Shown: positions 8,721 through 18,359 of the stretch, piece by piece
Position numbering within the stretch: the stretch's first letter is position 1
How the letters are laid out: every line of letters starts with the position of its first letter
NCBI GenBank assembly: GCA_963835375.1
Contig: CAWIGB010000037.1
Coordinates: forward strand, 62,001-126,000
Direction of reading: 5' to 3'
DNA: 64,000 nucleotides
Source of the DNA: Salinisphaera sp963835375
GTDB taxonomy: Bacteria > Pseudomonadota > Gammaproteobacteria > Nevskiales > Salinisphaeraceae
Notes under the pieces: generated by a model
Database searches by the model: none
What the model was told of the DNA's origin: nothing
Seen by the model: only the letters and a program-made list of their open reading frames with translations
Translations under genes and position numbers: made by a program

Positions 8721-9251
8721 TCAGCTCAGTTCCGACAGTGGCGCGCAAAACGCCGCGTGTACCGCCTCGGAAAACAGCACGAAGCGCACGCGCTTGAGCG
8801 ATATCGCCTGGCGTGCATGCGCGGCCACCGTCTGCACCGCGATCGCCCCGGCCTCGTCCAGTGGATAACCATAGATGCCGGTCGAGATGGCGGGAAAGGC
8901 GATCGAGCCCGCCTGCTTGTCCTCGGCCAGCGCCAGCGCGTTCCGATAACAGCCCGCGAGCTGCTCAGGGACGTGCGGCTGCTGCGAATACACCGGGCCA
9001 GCACAATGCACCACCCAGTCGTTCGGCAACTCGAACGCCTCGGTGATCACGGCCTCGCCGGCCTCGATCGGCGCCAGTGCCTTGCTCGCCTTGACCAGTT
9101 CCGGACCGGCCGCGCGATGGATCGCGCCGTCCACGCCACCACCGCCCTTCAACTGCTTGTTGGCGGCATTGACGATCACCTCGATATCGTTCTGCTTCGT
9201 GATATCGCCTTGAATGCATTCGATGACGAGTTCTCCGATTTCTCGTTGCAT
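8721..9251 (-). CDS. ymdB: Macro domain O-acetyl-ADP-ribose deacetylase
   Basis: A 176-residue stand-alone macro domain. GDITKQ (ADP-ribose adenine pocket), VNAANKQLKGGGGVDGAIHR and the C-terminal AFPAISTGIYGYPLD phosphate loop match YmdB/MacroD-type enzymes, which hydrolyse O-acetyl-ADP-ribose and can remove ADP-ribose from acidic residues. It is monocistronic, facing away from the oligopeptidase gene. The 290 bases on its downstream side (8431-8720) hold no recognisable feature. Confidence 0.88.
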   Translation of the reverse strand: MQREIGELVIECIQGDITKQNDIEVIVNAANKQLKGGGGVDGAIHRAAGPELVKASKALAPIEAGEAVITEAFELPNDWVVHCAGPVYSQQPHVPEQLAGCYRNALALAEDKQAGSIAFPAISTGIYGYPLDEAGAIAVQTVAAHARQAISLKRVRFVLFSEAVHAAFCAPLSELS

Positions 9252-9444
9252 GACTGAAAACCGTAGTTTGCGAATCGATACGCGCCATCATCTCTCGCCG
9301 CGGCGGCCGATGCCAAACCGCCGATTGCCGTATCTTGTCAGTCATGCTGCGGGCCGCCACACGCCTTGAAGCGCAGTGGCCAGCCCGCATTAATCAGCAG
9401 GCCGCCGGTACAGCCGGCCGCCGCTCTACCAATCGATGAGACCG

Positions 9445-11582
9445 ATGTCCGAACAGCTCGATCATTTTGCCGCCGAACCGCCGATCGCGGCCCGCAAGCC
9501 CAGCCAGGCCACCCTCCACGGCGTGACCTTGCACGACGACTACGCTTGGCTGCGCGATCCGAACTGGCGCGAGGCCATGCTCGATCCGGACCGGCTCGAC
9601 GCCGACATCCGCGCTTATCTCGAGGCCGAGAACGCCTACACCGACGCGATGATGTCCGATACCACCGCACTGCAAACAACGCTCGTGGCCGAGATGCGCG
9701 CCCGCATGGTCGAGGCGGATGCCAGCGTGCCCACGCCGGACGGCGACTATGTCTATTACGTGCGTTTTCGCGAAGGTGGCCAGCACCCGATCTTCTGTCG
9801 TGCGCCACCGAGCCGCCGATGGCTCGCGCCGAGCCGGGCGAACCACTGACCGGCGAACAGATCCTGCTGGATGGCGACATCGAAGCCGAAGGCCGCGCCT
9901 ATTTCTCGCTCGGCGCGGTTGATCACAGCCCGGACCACGCCAAGCTCGCCTTCGCCCGGGACGAGCGCGGCTCCGAGGCCTACACGATTCACGTCCGCGA
10001 CATCGAAACCGGCGAGGAAATCCAGCCGCCGATCGACAACACCACCGGCAATGTCGCCTGGTCGGCCGACAGCAACACGCTGTTCTTCGTCACCCTGGAC
10101 GACAGTCACCGGCCTTGTCGCGTCTGGCGCCTGCCGCTCGGCGAGCCCGCCGCGCACGCCACGCTGGTCTACGAGGAATCGGACGCCGGCTTCTTCGTCG
10201 GCCTCGGCGAAACCCAGAGCGCGCGTTATCTGCTCATCCATGCCCACGACCATGCCACCAGCGAGACGCGCTTCATTCCGGCCGACAACCCGGAAGCCAC
10301 GCCGCGCCTGATCGCCGAACGCGTGCCCGGCCGCGAATACAGCGTGGACGACGACAACGGCGAATACTTCGTCTTTCTCACCAACGCCGGCGACGCCGAA
10401 GACTTCCGCCTGATGCGCGCGCCGATCGAGCAGCCGGACTTCGAGCATTGGGAAGAACTCGTGCCGCACGTACCCGGCCGGCTGATTCTCGATCACGTCG
10501 AGCTCGCGAACTATCGCGTGCGCATGGAACGCGCCGATGCCCTGCCGCGCATCGTCATCACCAACAAGCGCAGCGGCGAAGACCACGCGATCGCCTTCGA
10601 GGACGAAGCCTACTCGCTCGGGATGTCGGTGGGCTATGAATACGACACGGCCACGCTGCGCTTCCTCTACAGCGCCCCGCATACGCCGGACGAAACCTTC
10701 GACTACGACATGGCGACCCGCAAGCGCGTGCTGCGCAAGCAGCGCCAGGTGCCGAGCGGCTTCGACCCGGATCAGTACATCGTCCGCCGGCTGACCGCCG
10801 AAACCGCCGACGGCGAGCAGGTACCGATCACGCTCATCCATCGCCGGGACACGCCCATCGACGGCAGTGCGCCCTGCCTGCTGCACGGCTACGGCGCCTA
10901 CGGCATCTCGGAGCCGGCCGCGTTCTCCTCGACCCGCTTCTCGCTCATCGACCGCGGCTTCGTCTACGCCATCGCGCATATCCGCGGCGGCAAGGAACGC
11001 GGCTATCGCTGGTACGCTGAAGGCAAGCTCGAGAAGAAGCCGAATACTTTCGCCGACTTCATCCGCGTAGCTGAGTATCTGTGCGAAACGGGCTATACGT
11101 CACCCGGCCAGATCGCCGCCCACGGCGGCAGTGCCGGCGGCATGCTGGTCGGTGCGGTGGTCAACCAACGCCCCGACCTGTTCGGCGCGGCCATCGCTGA
11201 CGTGCCCTTCGTGGACGTGCTCAACACCATGATGGACGACACCCTGCCGCTCACCCCGCCCGAGTGGCCCGAATGGGGCAACCCGCGCGACGACGCACAG
11301 GCGTTCGAGACCATCCGATCCTATTGCCCCTACCAGAACGTCACCGCCCAGGATTACCCGGCCCTACTGGTCATCGCCGGCGTCTCCGACCCGCGCGTGA
11401 CCTACTGGGAACCCGCCAAATGGGTCGCCAAACTTCGTGTAACCAAGACCGACGACCGCACGCTCCTGCTCAAGACGCATATGGCGGCCGGACACGGCGG
11501 CGTCTCGGGGCGGTTTGCGGCGCTGGAGGAGACGGGGTTGATCTTTGCGTTCCTGCTCAAGGAGCTCACGAACGCAATCTAG
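9445..11582 (+). CDS. ptrB: Oligopeptidase B-like S9 peptidase, frameshifted
   Basis: A cytosolic prolyl-oligopeptidase family serine peptidase of oligopeptidase B type, about 712 residues. The N-terminus (DDYAWLRDPNWREAMLDP, FREGGQHPIFCR) is read from ATG 9445 (or 9436). Near 9800-9830 the frame changes and the rest continues with the beta-propeller to the stop at 11582. The catalytic domain has Ser in HGGSAGGML, Asp in GVSDPRVTYWEPAKW and His in AAGHGG. The tip RGGKERGYRWYAEGK is also typical. With all catalytic residues intact, the single indel may well be a sequencing error. Confidence 0.85.
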
Positions 11583-11607
11583 CCGCGAGCCCTCAAACCA
11601 GACGGCG

Positions 11608-11850
11608 ATGAAAGCGACACGCTACTTCCAATCGACACGGAGCAGCGGCCGAATCAATCCATCATTCGTGATGCGTGGATACAGCATGTCATCGACCAGC
11701 CCGAGCAAGAGGCCGTCCAGGCCGAGCGCCGCATCCGCACGCGGCAGAGCCGGGATAGCGGATATGGACCGTCGTTACTTGAGAATCGTATGGTCGGAAG
11801 ACGACGAAACGGTCCAAAACGCCTTCTTCGACCGCGGGTATGCGCCATAA
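11608..11850 (+). pseudogene. DUF4258-like small protein with two frameshifts
   Basis: Reads as a small protein of a family usually starting MK-T-RYF and ending ETVxNAFFDRGYxP. MKATRYFQSTR is in one frame, RDAWIQHVIDQPEQEAVQAE in a second, and DMDRRYLRIVWSEDDETVQNAFFDRGYAP in the first frame again, ending at the TAA at 11848. Shifts near 11650 and 11755 compensate each other, so the annotated frame is open but encodes nonsense in the middle. Such genes often precede DUF2283 genes in a toxin/antitoxin-like pair, as here. I identify the family from motif memory only. Confidence 0.55.
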
Positions 11851-12044
11851 AAATTCAGTACTGCGACGACACTGACACGATCTACATCGAGTTTCGAGCC
11901 GATAACATCGCGGAAACACGCGGCCTAGACGAGAGCACGATTCTGGAGGTTGATGCTGAGGGCAATGTCTGCGCGATCACGTTCGAGCACGCAAGCGAGC
12001 AGACTGACGTCGAGCAGTTGCAGGTTCAGGGGATGGTGGTCTAG
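11847..12044 (+). CDS. DUF2283 domain protein, start codon apparently lost
   Basis: About 65 residues of a DUF2283 protein: KIQYCDDTDTIYIEF, then GLDESTILEVDAEGNVCAITFEHAS. Family members normally begin MKIxYD; here the corresponding codon is ATA (11847-11849), overlapping the TAA of the preceding gene. The nearest in-frame ATG is at 11790, which would add 19 unrelated residues. DUF2283 genes commonly follow DUF4258-type genes and are suspected antitoxin-like partners. The coding body is intact, but expression is doubtful. Confidence 0.6.
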   Translation: MKIQYCDDTDTIYIEFRADNIAETRGLDESTILEVDAEGNVCAITFEHASEQTDVEQLQVQGMVV

Positions 12045-12253
12045 CGCTTGCTGCCCAATCCGGAGTTTCAGCTGATTCCAGTCAGGATGAGCCAAACCGA
12101 CCCGACCGCCCGGACTGGCGCTGCCGCGCCAGCCGGTTCGGCCGAGCAATCGCCGCGGCATTCTGGGCAGCAATAACGCATCGCAACGCGCGAAGCCCGT
12201 TCACGAGGGCGATTGGCAAGGAATTCGGCCAGCCGCAAGGCCCCTCGCTGGTT

Positions 12254-12282
12254 CGCAGCCGCTTCAGAGCGAAGCGGCTGCG
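12254..12282. terminator. Hairpin between convergent genes
   Basis: CGCAGCCGCTTC and its exact complement enclose a 5-base loop. It lies between the plus-strand DUF2283 gene and the end of the minus-strand PEP-CTERM gene. No T-tract follows on either strand, so it is at best a weak or Rho-assisted bidirectional terminator. Confidence 0.4.
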
Positions 12283-12318
12283 TTCGGGTTGCCGACGGCT
12301 AGGTTGATGTCGTTAATA

Positions 12319-13209
12319 TCAGCCAAGGCGTCGACGGCGAACCGCGGCGCCCGTGCCCACGAGCAGAACGCCGCCCAAGAGCATCAGCAAGGCGCTCGGC
12401 TCAGGTACGGCGTTGGCCCTTGCCGGCTGGAAGTCGAACGTTGTCGTGTTGCCGCTTCCGTCGGTGTAGCTCACGTTGTCGAAATAACCGGTGGTATCCG
12501 GGTTGTAAGTTCCGATGCCGAGAGCGATGCCGACCACGCTAGCGCCATCGATATCGGCGGGATCGGACGACTTGAAGTGGGCCAGCCATTCGCTGAGCGA
12601 CTGCAGCGGGGGCCCGCCGGCACTGTTGCTCTGGCCGAACCCGCCGCTCCACCACCAGCCGCCGGACTGATCACTGCCGCTGCCGGTGTCGGTGGTGACA
12701 TTTACGTTCTGCCAGGCATCGGCCGGAACCGTACCTGCGCCGCCGGTGCCCTGATTCCAGTAAGGCTCGTAGACCAGAGAGCCGTAGCAATCACCGCTGC
12801 CACAGTTGCTGTTGTAGAGATTGAGCTTGAGGCTGGGTGCCGCAGCGGCGTCGCCAGCGCCGGACGCCTTGTAGTAGTCGTAACTGAAATTCCACGAACT
12901 CAACACATCCGCGACCGAGCCGAAGTTGTTATACGTCGCGACCTCGGCCTTGTCTGCATTGTTGCTACCGGTCGTGACCTCCGCAGCGCCCGGCCCGGAA
13001 GGCTGACCGGCCTCCAGATTGCCGCCAGCCCCACTCAGGTCGACCGTATCGGCAGTGCCCGCTCCGCGGATGTCGGACTGGTACCAGGTATTCGGCGTTG
13101 CACTCGACGAAGGCGCTTCGAAATGATCGACCACGATGGTCGAGGCCTGCGCCGCACCCGCGACCAGTAACAGCATCGACGCGCCGAACACTTTTCTTTG
13201 ATAAGCCAT
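12319..13209 (-). CDS. PEP-CTERM sorting domain exported protein
   Basis: A 296-residue secreted protein. An N-terminal signal peptide (about residues 1-21, ending AQA) precedes a Gly/Ser/Asn-rich extracellular region of unknown fold. The C-terminus is a textbook PEP-CTERM tail: VPEPSAL, a hydrophobic helix, and the basic RRRR cluster. Such proteins are cut and sorted by an exosortase and often belong to exopolysaccharide or floc matrices; no exosortase is in this window. Start 13209 is chosen because GGGGGA lies 6 bases upstream. A sigma-54-type promoter lies about 85 bases upstream, matching the PrsK/PrsR control known for this class. Confidence 0.85.
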   Translation of the reverse strand: MAYQRKVFGASMLLLVAGAAQASTIVVDHFEAPSSSATPNTWYQSDIRGAGTADTVDLSGAGGNLEAGQPSGPGAAEVTTGSNNADKAEVATYNNFGSVADVLSSWNFSYDYYKASGAGDAAAAPSLKLNLYNSNCGSGDCYGSLVYEPYWNQGTGGAGTVPADAWQNVNVTTDTGSGSDQSGGWWWSGGFGQSNSAGGPPLQSLSEWLAHFKSSDPADIDGASVVGIALGIGTYNPDTTGYFDNVSYTDGSGNTTTFDFQPARANAVPEPSALLMLLGGVLLVGTGAAVRRRRLG

Positions 13210-13294
13210 GTGGAGTCCCCCTTGTTTCGGCTTGGCCGGCATGAGCTGGATCGACCGACTCGCGGTTGATCCTCCATACCGGCCGGCTTACCCC

Positions 13295-13311
13295 TGCAAG
13301 ATACGTACCGA
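13295..13311 (-). promoter_or_regulatory. Putative sigma-54 (-24/-12) promoter
   Basis: Minus-strand TCGGTACGTATCTTGCA fits the RpoN consensus TGGCACR-N4-TTGCW, with GG and GC at the correct spacing. It would give a leader of roughly 75 bases before the PEP-CTERM protein ATG at 13209. RpoN control is established for many PEP-CTERM genes in other bacteria. Confidence 0.6.
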
Positions 13312-13375
13312 CCTTTCATTACATGCAGATAGCGACGCCCCCCAAAGATCCCACCCAGACTTATGTAATTAATCT

Positions 13376-13431
13376 CGACAGTTCGGAAACGGAAGAACCC
13401 CGTTCGCCGGGGCGTCCCGGTCCGACTGTCG
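13376..13431. promoter_or_regulatory. Inverted repeat upstream of sigma-54 promoter (possible enhancer site)
   Basis: CGACAGTTCGGA (13376-13387) pairs with TCCGACTGTCG (13421-13431) with one bulged base, and a CCCCG/CGGGG hairpin lies inside. It is 65-135 bases upstream of the -24/-12 element, the usual location for a sigma-54 activator site, but it could also be a structured terminator. Confidence 0.4.
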
Positions 13432-13597
13432 TTCCACTGAGACCCATGTATAAAGGCTTTCGAGGAGGCAGGCGGCCACGATCGAACGGGTTGGAAGTAA
13501 AGCCGACAGGTCATCTGGCCCCTCAACGATAGTTCGGGCGATCAGATCGAATCAGCACACGCACTAACACCGGGTTTGCCACCGTTCCGGCTCCCGT

Positions 13598-13700
13598 TTA
13601 CGAAGCCCCCGTCGCCGACACTTCATTCCGCCCACACCGCTTGGCTTCATAAAGCGCGGTGTCACTCTGGTGGATGAGCAAGGGGCGTGAGCTGGGATCT
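13598..13700 (-). pseudogene. GGDEF (diguanylate cyclase) C-terminal remnant
   Basis: The minus strand encodes LLIHQSDTALYEAKRCGRNEV followed by a stop at 13598. This is the last helix and strand of a GGDEF domain (normally ADxALYxAKxxGRN-V). The GGDEF active-site motif and everything upstream are missing; immediately upstream is sequence of the COG4705 gene region. It is a decayed gene end, not a functional cyclase. Confidence 0.6.
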
Positions 13701-13778
13701 TGAATGGCCACACTCGTCGTTATGGCCTCGGGGCGAACAAACCGGAGGCTGGCTTTGCCGCGTCCATCGATCTCATCC

Positions 13779-14591
13779 TCATGCAGGCGCGGCGCCGCGG
13801 AGCCCGGCACCCTCCAGGCGCCGATCTTTTCCGGACACGGTCAGATAGGCCACGAACACCACGATCAGCAGCCCCAGCGCAATGCTGACCGTGCCGTCGC
13901 CATACCCCATGCCGCCGAACTGATGCGACTTGCCGAGCCAGTCCGCGCAGGAGGCGCCCACGGGCCGCGTCAGTATGTAGACCAGCCAGAAAACCAGAAT
14001 CTTGTTGAGGCGCGTGCTGGCCAGTGCATACGACAATCCGGCCACGACAAACACGGCGGTGAAAAGAATCGTCGAGTCGAAATAGCCGAGATCGAAGGTC
14101 GTCGCGGTCATGTCGCCGGCCGCCGTACCCAGGGCGAACGTCGCGATGATGGCCGCCCAATAGAATATTTCGCGGCGCGTCGTGTAAATACTGTGGACCG
14201 AAAGTGTGCCCTCCACCCGTGCCCAGAGCACGAATACGACGACGAGCGATATCGCGAACACCGCAGTGGATACGAAGTACGGTACACCGAGCACGATATG
14301 GGCCACATCCGCGACCATGGTGCCGAAAATCCCGATCATCACAATCACGAGCCAATAGATCCGCGGCACATAGCGATTGACGAAAAACTGAAGGGCCAGC
14401 GCCAGGCCGAAGCCCAGCGTGCCCAGCACCACCGCGACATACGGATTGATGTGGTAGACCAGAAAGTCCGAGGTCGATTCGCCCATGGCCGTGGTCAGTA
14501 ACTTGACGATCCAGAAGAAAATCGTGATCTCCGGCACTTTGACGCAGGCATTCCGGACCGTTGATGAAAGATCTTCAGGGGCATGGTGCAT
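13779..14591 (-). CDS. COG4705 family integral membrane protein
   Basis: A 270-residue inner-membrane protein with about eight hydrophobic segments. The opening KVPEITIFFWIVKLLTTAMGES and a second-half GDMTATTFDLGYFDS match the COG4705 membrane-anchored family, whose members have an internal duplication. The function is not established. ATG 14591 is chosen because GCAGGA lies upstream and the hydrophobic body begins soon after. A decayed GGDEF end lies just downstream. Confidence 0.8.
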   Translation of the reverse strand: MHHAPEDLSSTVRNACVKVPEITIFFWIVKLLTTAMGESTSDFLVYHINPYVAVVLGTLGFGLALALQFFVNRYVPRIYWLVIVMIGIFGTMVADVAHIVLGVPYFVSTAVFAISLVVVFVLWARVEGTLSVHSIYTTRREIFYWAAIIATFALGTAAGDMTATTFDLGYFDSTILFTAVFVVAGLSYALASTRLNKILVFWLVYILTRPVGASCADWLGKSHQFGGMGYGDGTVSIALGLLIVVFVAYLTVSGKDRRLEGAGLRGAAPA

Positions 14592-14989
14592 ATTCGATCC
14601 TGCGGCTTCACGACAAGGGAATCGCTGGCGCAACGCGTGGCGACAGCTGACGAAAGCTAGCAAAGCGTCCACGAATCGGATCGAACTTTCGTTTCAATAA
14701 TGATCGCCCGTCGAGTTCAGGGGTCCGCTTGAAATTCAGCCCCTACGCCCGGCTCGGTCGGGTATGGAAGGATTCCGGACTGGATCGCGCCAGGGACAGC
14801 GGCACGAGCTTTCTCCAGCACTGGCCCACGCATCGACCGGCCTTGCCACCGAGCGGCCGGATCACGACTGCGGTCCTATCCGGAATGGCAGGACCGAGAC
14901 GGCCCATGCGTCGCACGCCGGGGCGACAACCTTGTTCACAACGCGTTGGGCCGAACGCGCCGGCGCCGGCCCGACGACTTGGCTCTGGA
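14592..14989. other. Non-coding stretch between same-strand genes
   Basis: About 400 bases between the GNAT gene end and the COG4705 gene start, both on the minus strand. It should hold the COG4705 promoter. No ORF, RNA gene or clear terminator is recognisable. Confidence 0.45.
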
Positions 14990-15424
14990 TCACCCGGGCA
15001 GCGACGCCCCGTACGGATCCTGTTGCAGCACTTCCATGAACCGCCAGACGTTCGTCAGCTCCTCGAAGCCGAACTGGCGATACAGCTCCTGGGCATCGGT
15101 GGTGAGCAGCAACAGGCGCCGCAGGCCCTGCAGATCGTGATCGACGATGCGGCGCGTGAGCGCCTTGGATAAGCCCCGCCCGCGATGGCCCGGGAGGATG
15201 AACAGGTCGGACAACAGCGCAAAAGTGGCCTTGTCGGTGACCACGCGCGCGAAACCGACCTGTTCCTCGCCGCGATAAACGCCGAAGCACAGCGAGTTCC
15301 CGATCGCGCGCTCGGGGGTTGCGCGCGGGATGCCGCGCGCCCAGTAGCTTTCGTCGGCGAGAAAACGATGAATGATATCGAAGTCGAGGCAGTCGACGTC
15401 GGTGGATATCTCGTATCTGGCCAC
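14990..15424 (-). CDS. GNAT family N-acetyltransferase
   Basis: A 144-residue acetyltransferase. The acetyl-CoA binding segment LFILPGHRGRGLSKALTRRI (about residues 74-93) and the C-terminal ELYRQFGFEEL are typical of small GNAT enzymes. The acceptor is unknown. It lies downstream of the MOSC gene on the same strand with a 63-base gap, so co-transcription is possible. Confidence 0.87.
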   Translation of the reverse strand: MARYEISTDVDCLDFDIIHRFLADESYWARGIPRATPERAIGNSLCFGVYRGEEQVGFARVVTDKATFALLSDLFILPGHRGRGLSKALTRRIVDHDLQGLRRLLLLTTDAQELYRQFGFEELTNVWRFMEVLQQDPYGASLPG

Positions 15425-15487
15425 GGGCGTTTCGATCTGCAGGGAGCGGCCTCCGCAACGGTCAATCGAGTGGGCCCGGCGGTTCTT

Positions 15488-16300
15488 TCAGTCGAGAATC
15501 TCAACCGCCTGCCCCACCCTCAGTTCGCCGGTGTTCTCGGCCACGAGATTCTCCCCGAAACAGACCTCCTTGCCCCGCTTGCGATAGCGGCCGAGGGTCC
15601 GCAGCGGTTCGCCGTCGGACCGGCGTTCGCCGCGCGCCGGGTCGACGGTGATCATCACACAACGCCCGCAGGGCTTGTCCACGCGAAACACGACATCGCC
15701 GATGCGGATGCGCCGCCAGCCGTCCTCGGCGAAGGCCTCGCTGCCGGTGACGACGACGTTGGGCCGGAACTGGGCCATGACGTGGCTGCCGTCGGTACGC
15801 GCGTTGATGTCGGCCAGCGAAGCCTCGGTCGTCAGCAGCAGCGGATAACCGTCGGCAAAGCTCACCCGGACACCGATCGAGTCGCGGTGACGGTTCGATC
15901 GCTCGCCGAGCCAGAGCAGATGCACGGGCTCGCCGATGATGCGGCTGAACCAGGCATCCAGGCGGATCGTGGTGGTCAGTGCCGGGAAATCGTCGCGCCA
16001 GACCCGGGTATCGAACGGCCGAAGCGCGAAGACATCCCGCAACTCGCTGATTGCGGGGTGGTCGTCGTGCGTCAGGCTCAACTGCTCCCCGTCGAAGCGG
16101 GCGAATACGCGCTGCAAGCCGGGATAGCGACGCGCGGTCACGAAGCTGCCGTCGGGCCGGGCCAGCATGAACCGGCGATCCCGCAACAAGCCTTCCTCGG
16201 TCACCGTCGCGCGATCCAGCGCCTCGCCGGCGGTGGATTTGATCGGGTAACGATAGAGAGCGGAAAGCGTAGGCACGGCCGTCCTTTCAGTCATGGGCAC
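15488..16300 (-). CDS. MOSC domain protein (YcbX-like)
   Basis: A 270-residue protein with an N-terminal MOSC beta-barrel domain (LYRYPIKSTAGEALDRATV) and a C-terminal MOSC domain. The cysteine motif DKPCGRCVMITVDP binds or carries molybdenum-cofactor sulfur in related proteins such as YcbX and the mARC enzymes. It probably takes part in reduction of N-hydroxylated compounds together with an electron donor. Unlike E. coli YcbX, the protein lacks a C-terminal 2Fe-2S ferredoxin domain, ending at VGQAVEILD. Confidence 0.85.
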   Translation of the reverse strand: MPMTERTAVPTLSALYRYPIKSTAGEALDRATVTEEGLLRDRRFMLARPDGSFVTARRYPGLQRVFARFDGEQLSLTHDDHPAISELRDVFALRPFDTRVWRDDFPALTTTIRLDAWFSRIIGEPVHLLWLGERSNRHRDSIGVRVSFADGYPLLLTTEASLADINARTDGSHVMAQFRPNVVVTGSEAFAEDGWRRIRIGDVVFRVDKPCGRCVMITVDPARGERRSDGEPLRTLGRYRKRGKEVCFGENLVAENTGELRVGQAVEILD

Positions 16301-16691
16301 ACAGTGAGCTTAACCAATCGGCGCCGGCACGCCAGCGCACGAAGTCGCCCCGAACCGCAGGGTGCCGGTGAATGCGACCATGACCGCCCGCCGAAGAGCG
16401 AGGCGGCCAGCGGACCCGGGCCGATTTCGCCCCTGTTCCATCCTGCCCGGCGCTTCACGAGCGATATCGTGCCGAATTCCGCAAGCCGCCGGGGGCGCCG
16501 CCGAGACCGGCAGCTCGGTGCGAATCGCACCTGCGGGGCCCGCACGCGAGCCCCGCCCATCCGCTCAAGTCTATTGCGCCGTGGCCGATGAAGGACATGG
16601 GGACAGTGCGCCTTGCAGATCGGCCATGGTGCCGAATCGCAGCATCCGCAGAACAAAAGACGATAAAAGACAATCGCTGAGGAGATATTCG

Positions 16692-18359
16692 ATGTTGGAT
16701 CCGAGAAAAAGTGTGCGGGCGAAACTCGCGCTCGGCTTCGGGGCGGCCCTGATGTTCATCGTGATGCTCAGCGCGCTTTCGGTCTGGTCCATCCGCCGTG
16801 CGGCCGATAACACCGATGCGATCTACAACAAGAACCTGTCCGGCATCGAAACCGTGTCCAGCCTCAACCGGCAGGTGAATGACCTGCGCGCCCAGGTCGG
16901 CACACTGCTGACCTCTCAGCCTGGCGCATCGGCCATGCAAAGGCTGGCAAGCACCATCGGCACCATTCAGAAGAAAGTGAACCAAAGCTGGAAAGATTAC
17001 TATCCGGCACTGATCACGGGCCCGAAAGAACAGGCGCTTGCCGACAAGACCCAGAAGAACATCAAGAACATCGAGGGCGCACTCGGCGATTTCGTGGCCG
17101 ACCTGAACGAAGGGGACATGCTGGATGCCACGAACATCTACGGCATCTCACTGCATCAGCCGGTCGAGACCCTGGCCCAGCAATTGCACCACCTGTGGCA
17201 AATACAGCGCGCCGCCGCGGCCGACACCTATGCGAATACGCGCGCCTCGGCGCATCGATCCCAGACCTACATCATCGCGGCCGCGGCCACCGTATTCGTG
17301 CTCGCGCTGCTTGTGCTGCTGTGGCTGATGGCCGGCATCATGCGCCCTCTGGCCACGGCGCGCTGGTTCGTTGCATCGATCGCGAATGGCCGCCTGCAGG
17401 AGCGCGTGGATAATCCCTATCGCGACGAATTCGGCAGCATGATCGACGGAATCGAGTCCATGCGCGCCCGGCTGTATGACGTCGTCAGCGATGTGAACGA
17501 ACGGGCCGACTCGGTCACGGCCGGCGCGCGCGACATCGCGGCCGGCAACGGCGAACTCAGCAATCGCACCCAGGAGCAGGCAGCGAGCCTCGAAGAAACG
17601 GCGGCGTCGATGGAGCAGATGACCTCCACCGTCAAACAGAATGCCGACAATGCCGCGCAGGCCGATGAGGTGGCCCAGGGTGTGCGTCATCAGGCCAGCG
17701 AGGGCAGCGATGTGGCGTCGCGTGCCGTGGCCTCGATGCAGGCGATCGAACAGTCGAGCAGCCAGATCAACGAGATTGTCGGCCTGATCGACGAGATCGC
17801 CTTCCAGACCAACCTGTTGGCCCTCAACGCCTCGGTGGAGGCGGCCCGCGCCGGCGAACAGGGCCGCGGCTTCGCAGTGGTCGCCACCGAGGTCCGCAGC
17901 CTGGCCAGTCGGAGCGCCTCGGCGGCCGAGGAGATCAAGAAGCTGGTGGCCGATAGTGCGAGCAAGGTCGCCGATGGCTCGGAACAGGTTGCCCTGTCCG
18001 GCAAGGCGCTCGATGACATCGCCATCAGTGTGCACAAGGTCAGCGACCTGGTTTCCGAAATCGCCTCGGCCAGCCAGGAGCAATCATCGGGCGTGGAACA
18101 GGTCAATCTGGCGGTCTCGCAAATGGATAGCGTTACCCAGCAGAACGCAGCACTGGTCGAACAGTCGGCCGCCGCCGGTCGTTCGCTCGAAGCGCAGGCG
18201 CGTGCACTCAAGGCACGCGTGGCGTTTTTCGATCTGGCGGGTACGACGGCCCAGGACAATCCCGATGGTCGCGCACTTGCCGACCACCCGGAACACGTGA
18301 AAGCGCCCACCGGCGACGCCGACTCCGTGGACGCCCACGCGCCCGCCGCAGCCGCGTAG
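16692..18359 (+). CDS. Methyl-accepting chemotaxis protein
   Basis: A 555-residue transmembrane chemoreceptor. TM1 is at about residues 12-34, a four-helix-bundle periplasmic sensor follows, TM2 is near 195-215, then HAMP, then a long signalling domain. The hairpin tip contains EIAFQTNLLALNASVEAARAG, and VVATEVRSLASRSA follows. The C-terminal Ala/Asp-rich tail lacks an obvious CheR/CheB-tethering pentapeptide. ATG 16692 is selected because GAGGAGA precedes it; a longer frame from 16362 has no receptor-like sequence. The ligand is unknown. No che genes are adjacent, so it is an orphan receptor. Confidence 0.9.
   Translation: MLDPRKSVRAKLALGFGAALMFIVMLSALSVWSIRRAADNTDAIYNKNLSGIETVSSLNRQVNDLRAQVGTLLTSQPGASAMQRLASTIGTIQKKVNQSWKDYYPALITGPKEQALADKTQKNIKNIEGALGDFVADLNEGDMLDATNIYGISLHQPVETLAQQLHHLWQIQRAAAADTYANTRASAHRSQTYIIAAAATVFVLALLVLLWLMAGIMRPLATARWFVASIANGRLQERVDNPYRDEFGSMIDGIESMRARLYDVVSDVNERADSVTAGARDIAAGNGELSNRTQEQAASLEETAASMEQMTSTVKQNADNAAQADEVAQGVRHQASEGSDVASRAVASMQAIEQSSSQINEIVGLIDEIAFQTNLLALNASVEAARAGEQGRGFAVVATEVRSLASRSASAAEEIKKLVADSASKVADGSEQVALSGKALDDIAISVHKVSDLVSEIASASQEQSSGVEQVNLAVSQMDSVTQQNAALVEQSAAAGRSLEAQARALKARVAFFDLAGTTAQDNPDGRALADHPEHVKAPTGDADSVDAHAPAAAA

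Noticed and set aside
12289..13170. 293-residue plus-strand open frame
   Set aside because: Antisense to the PEP-CTERM gene, whose signal peptide and sorting tail are unmistakable.
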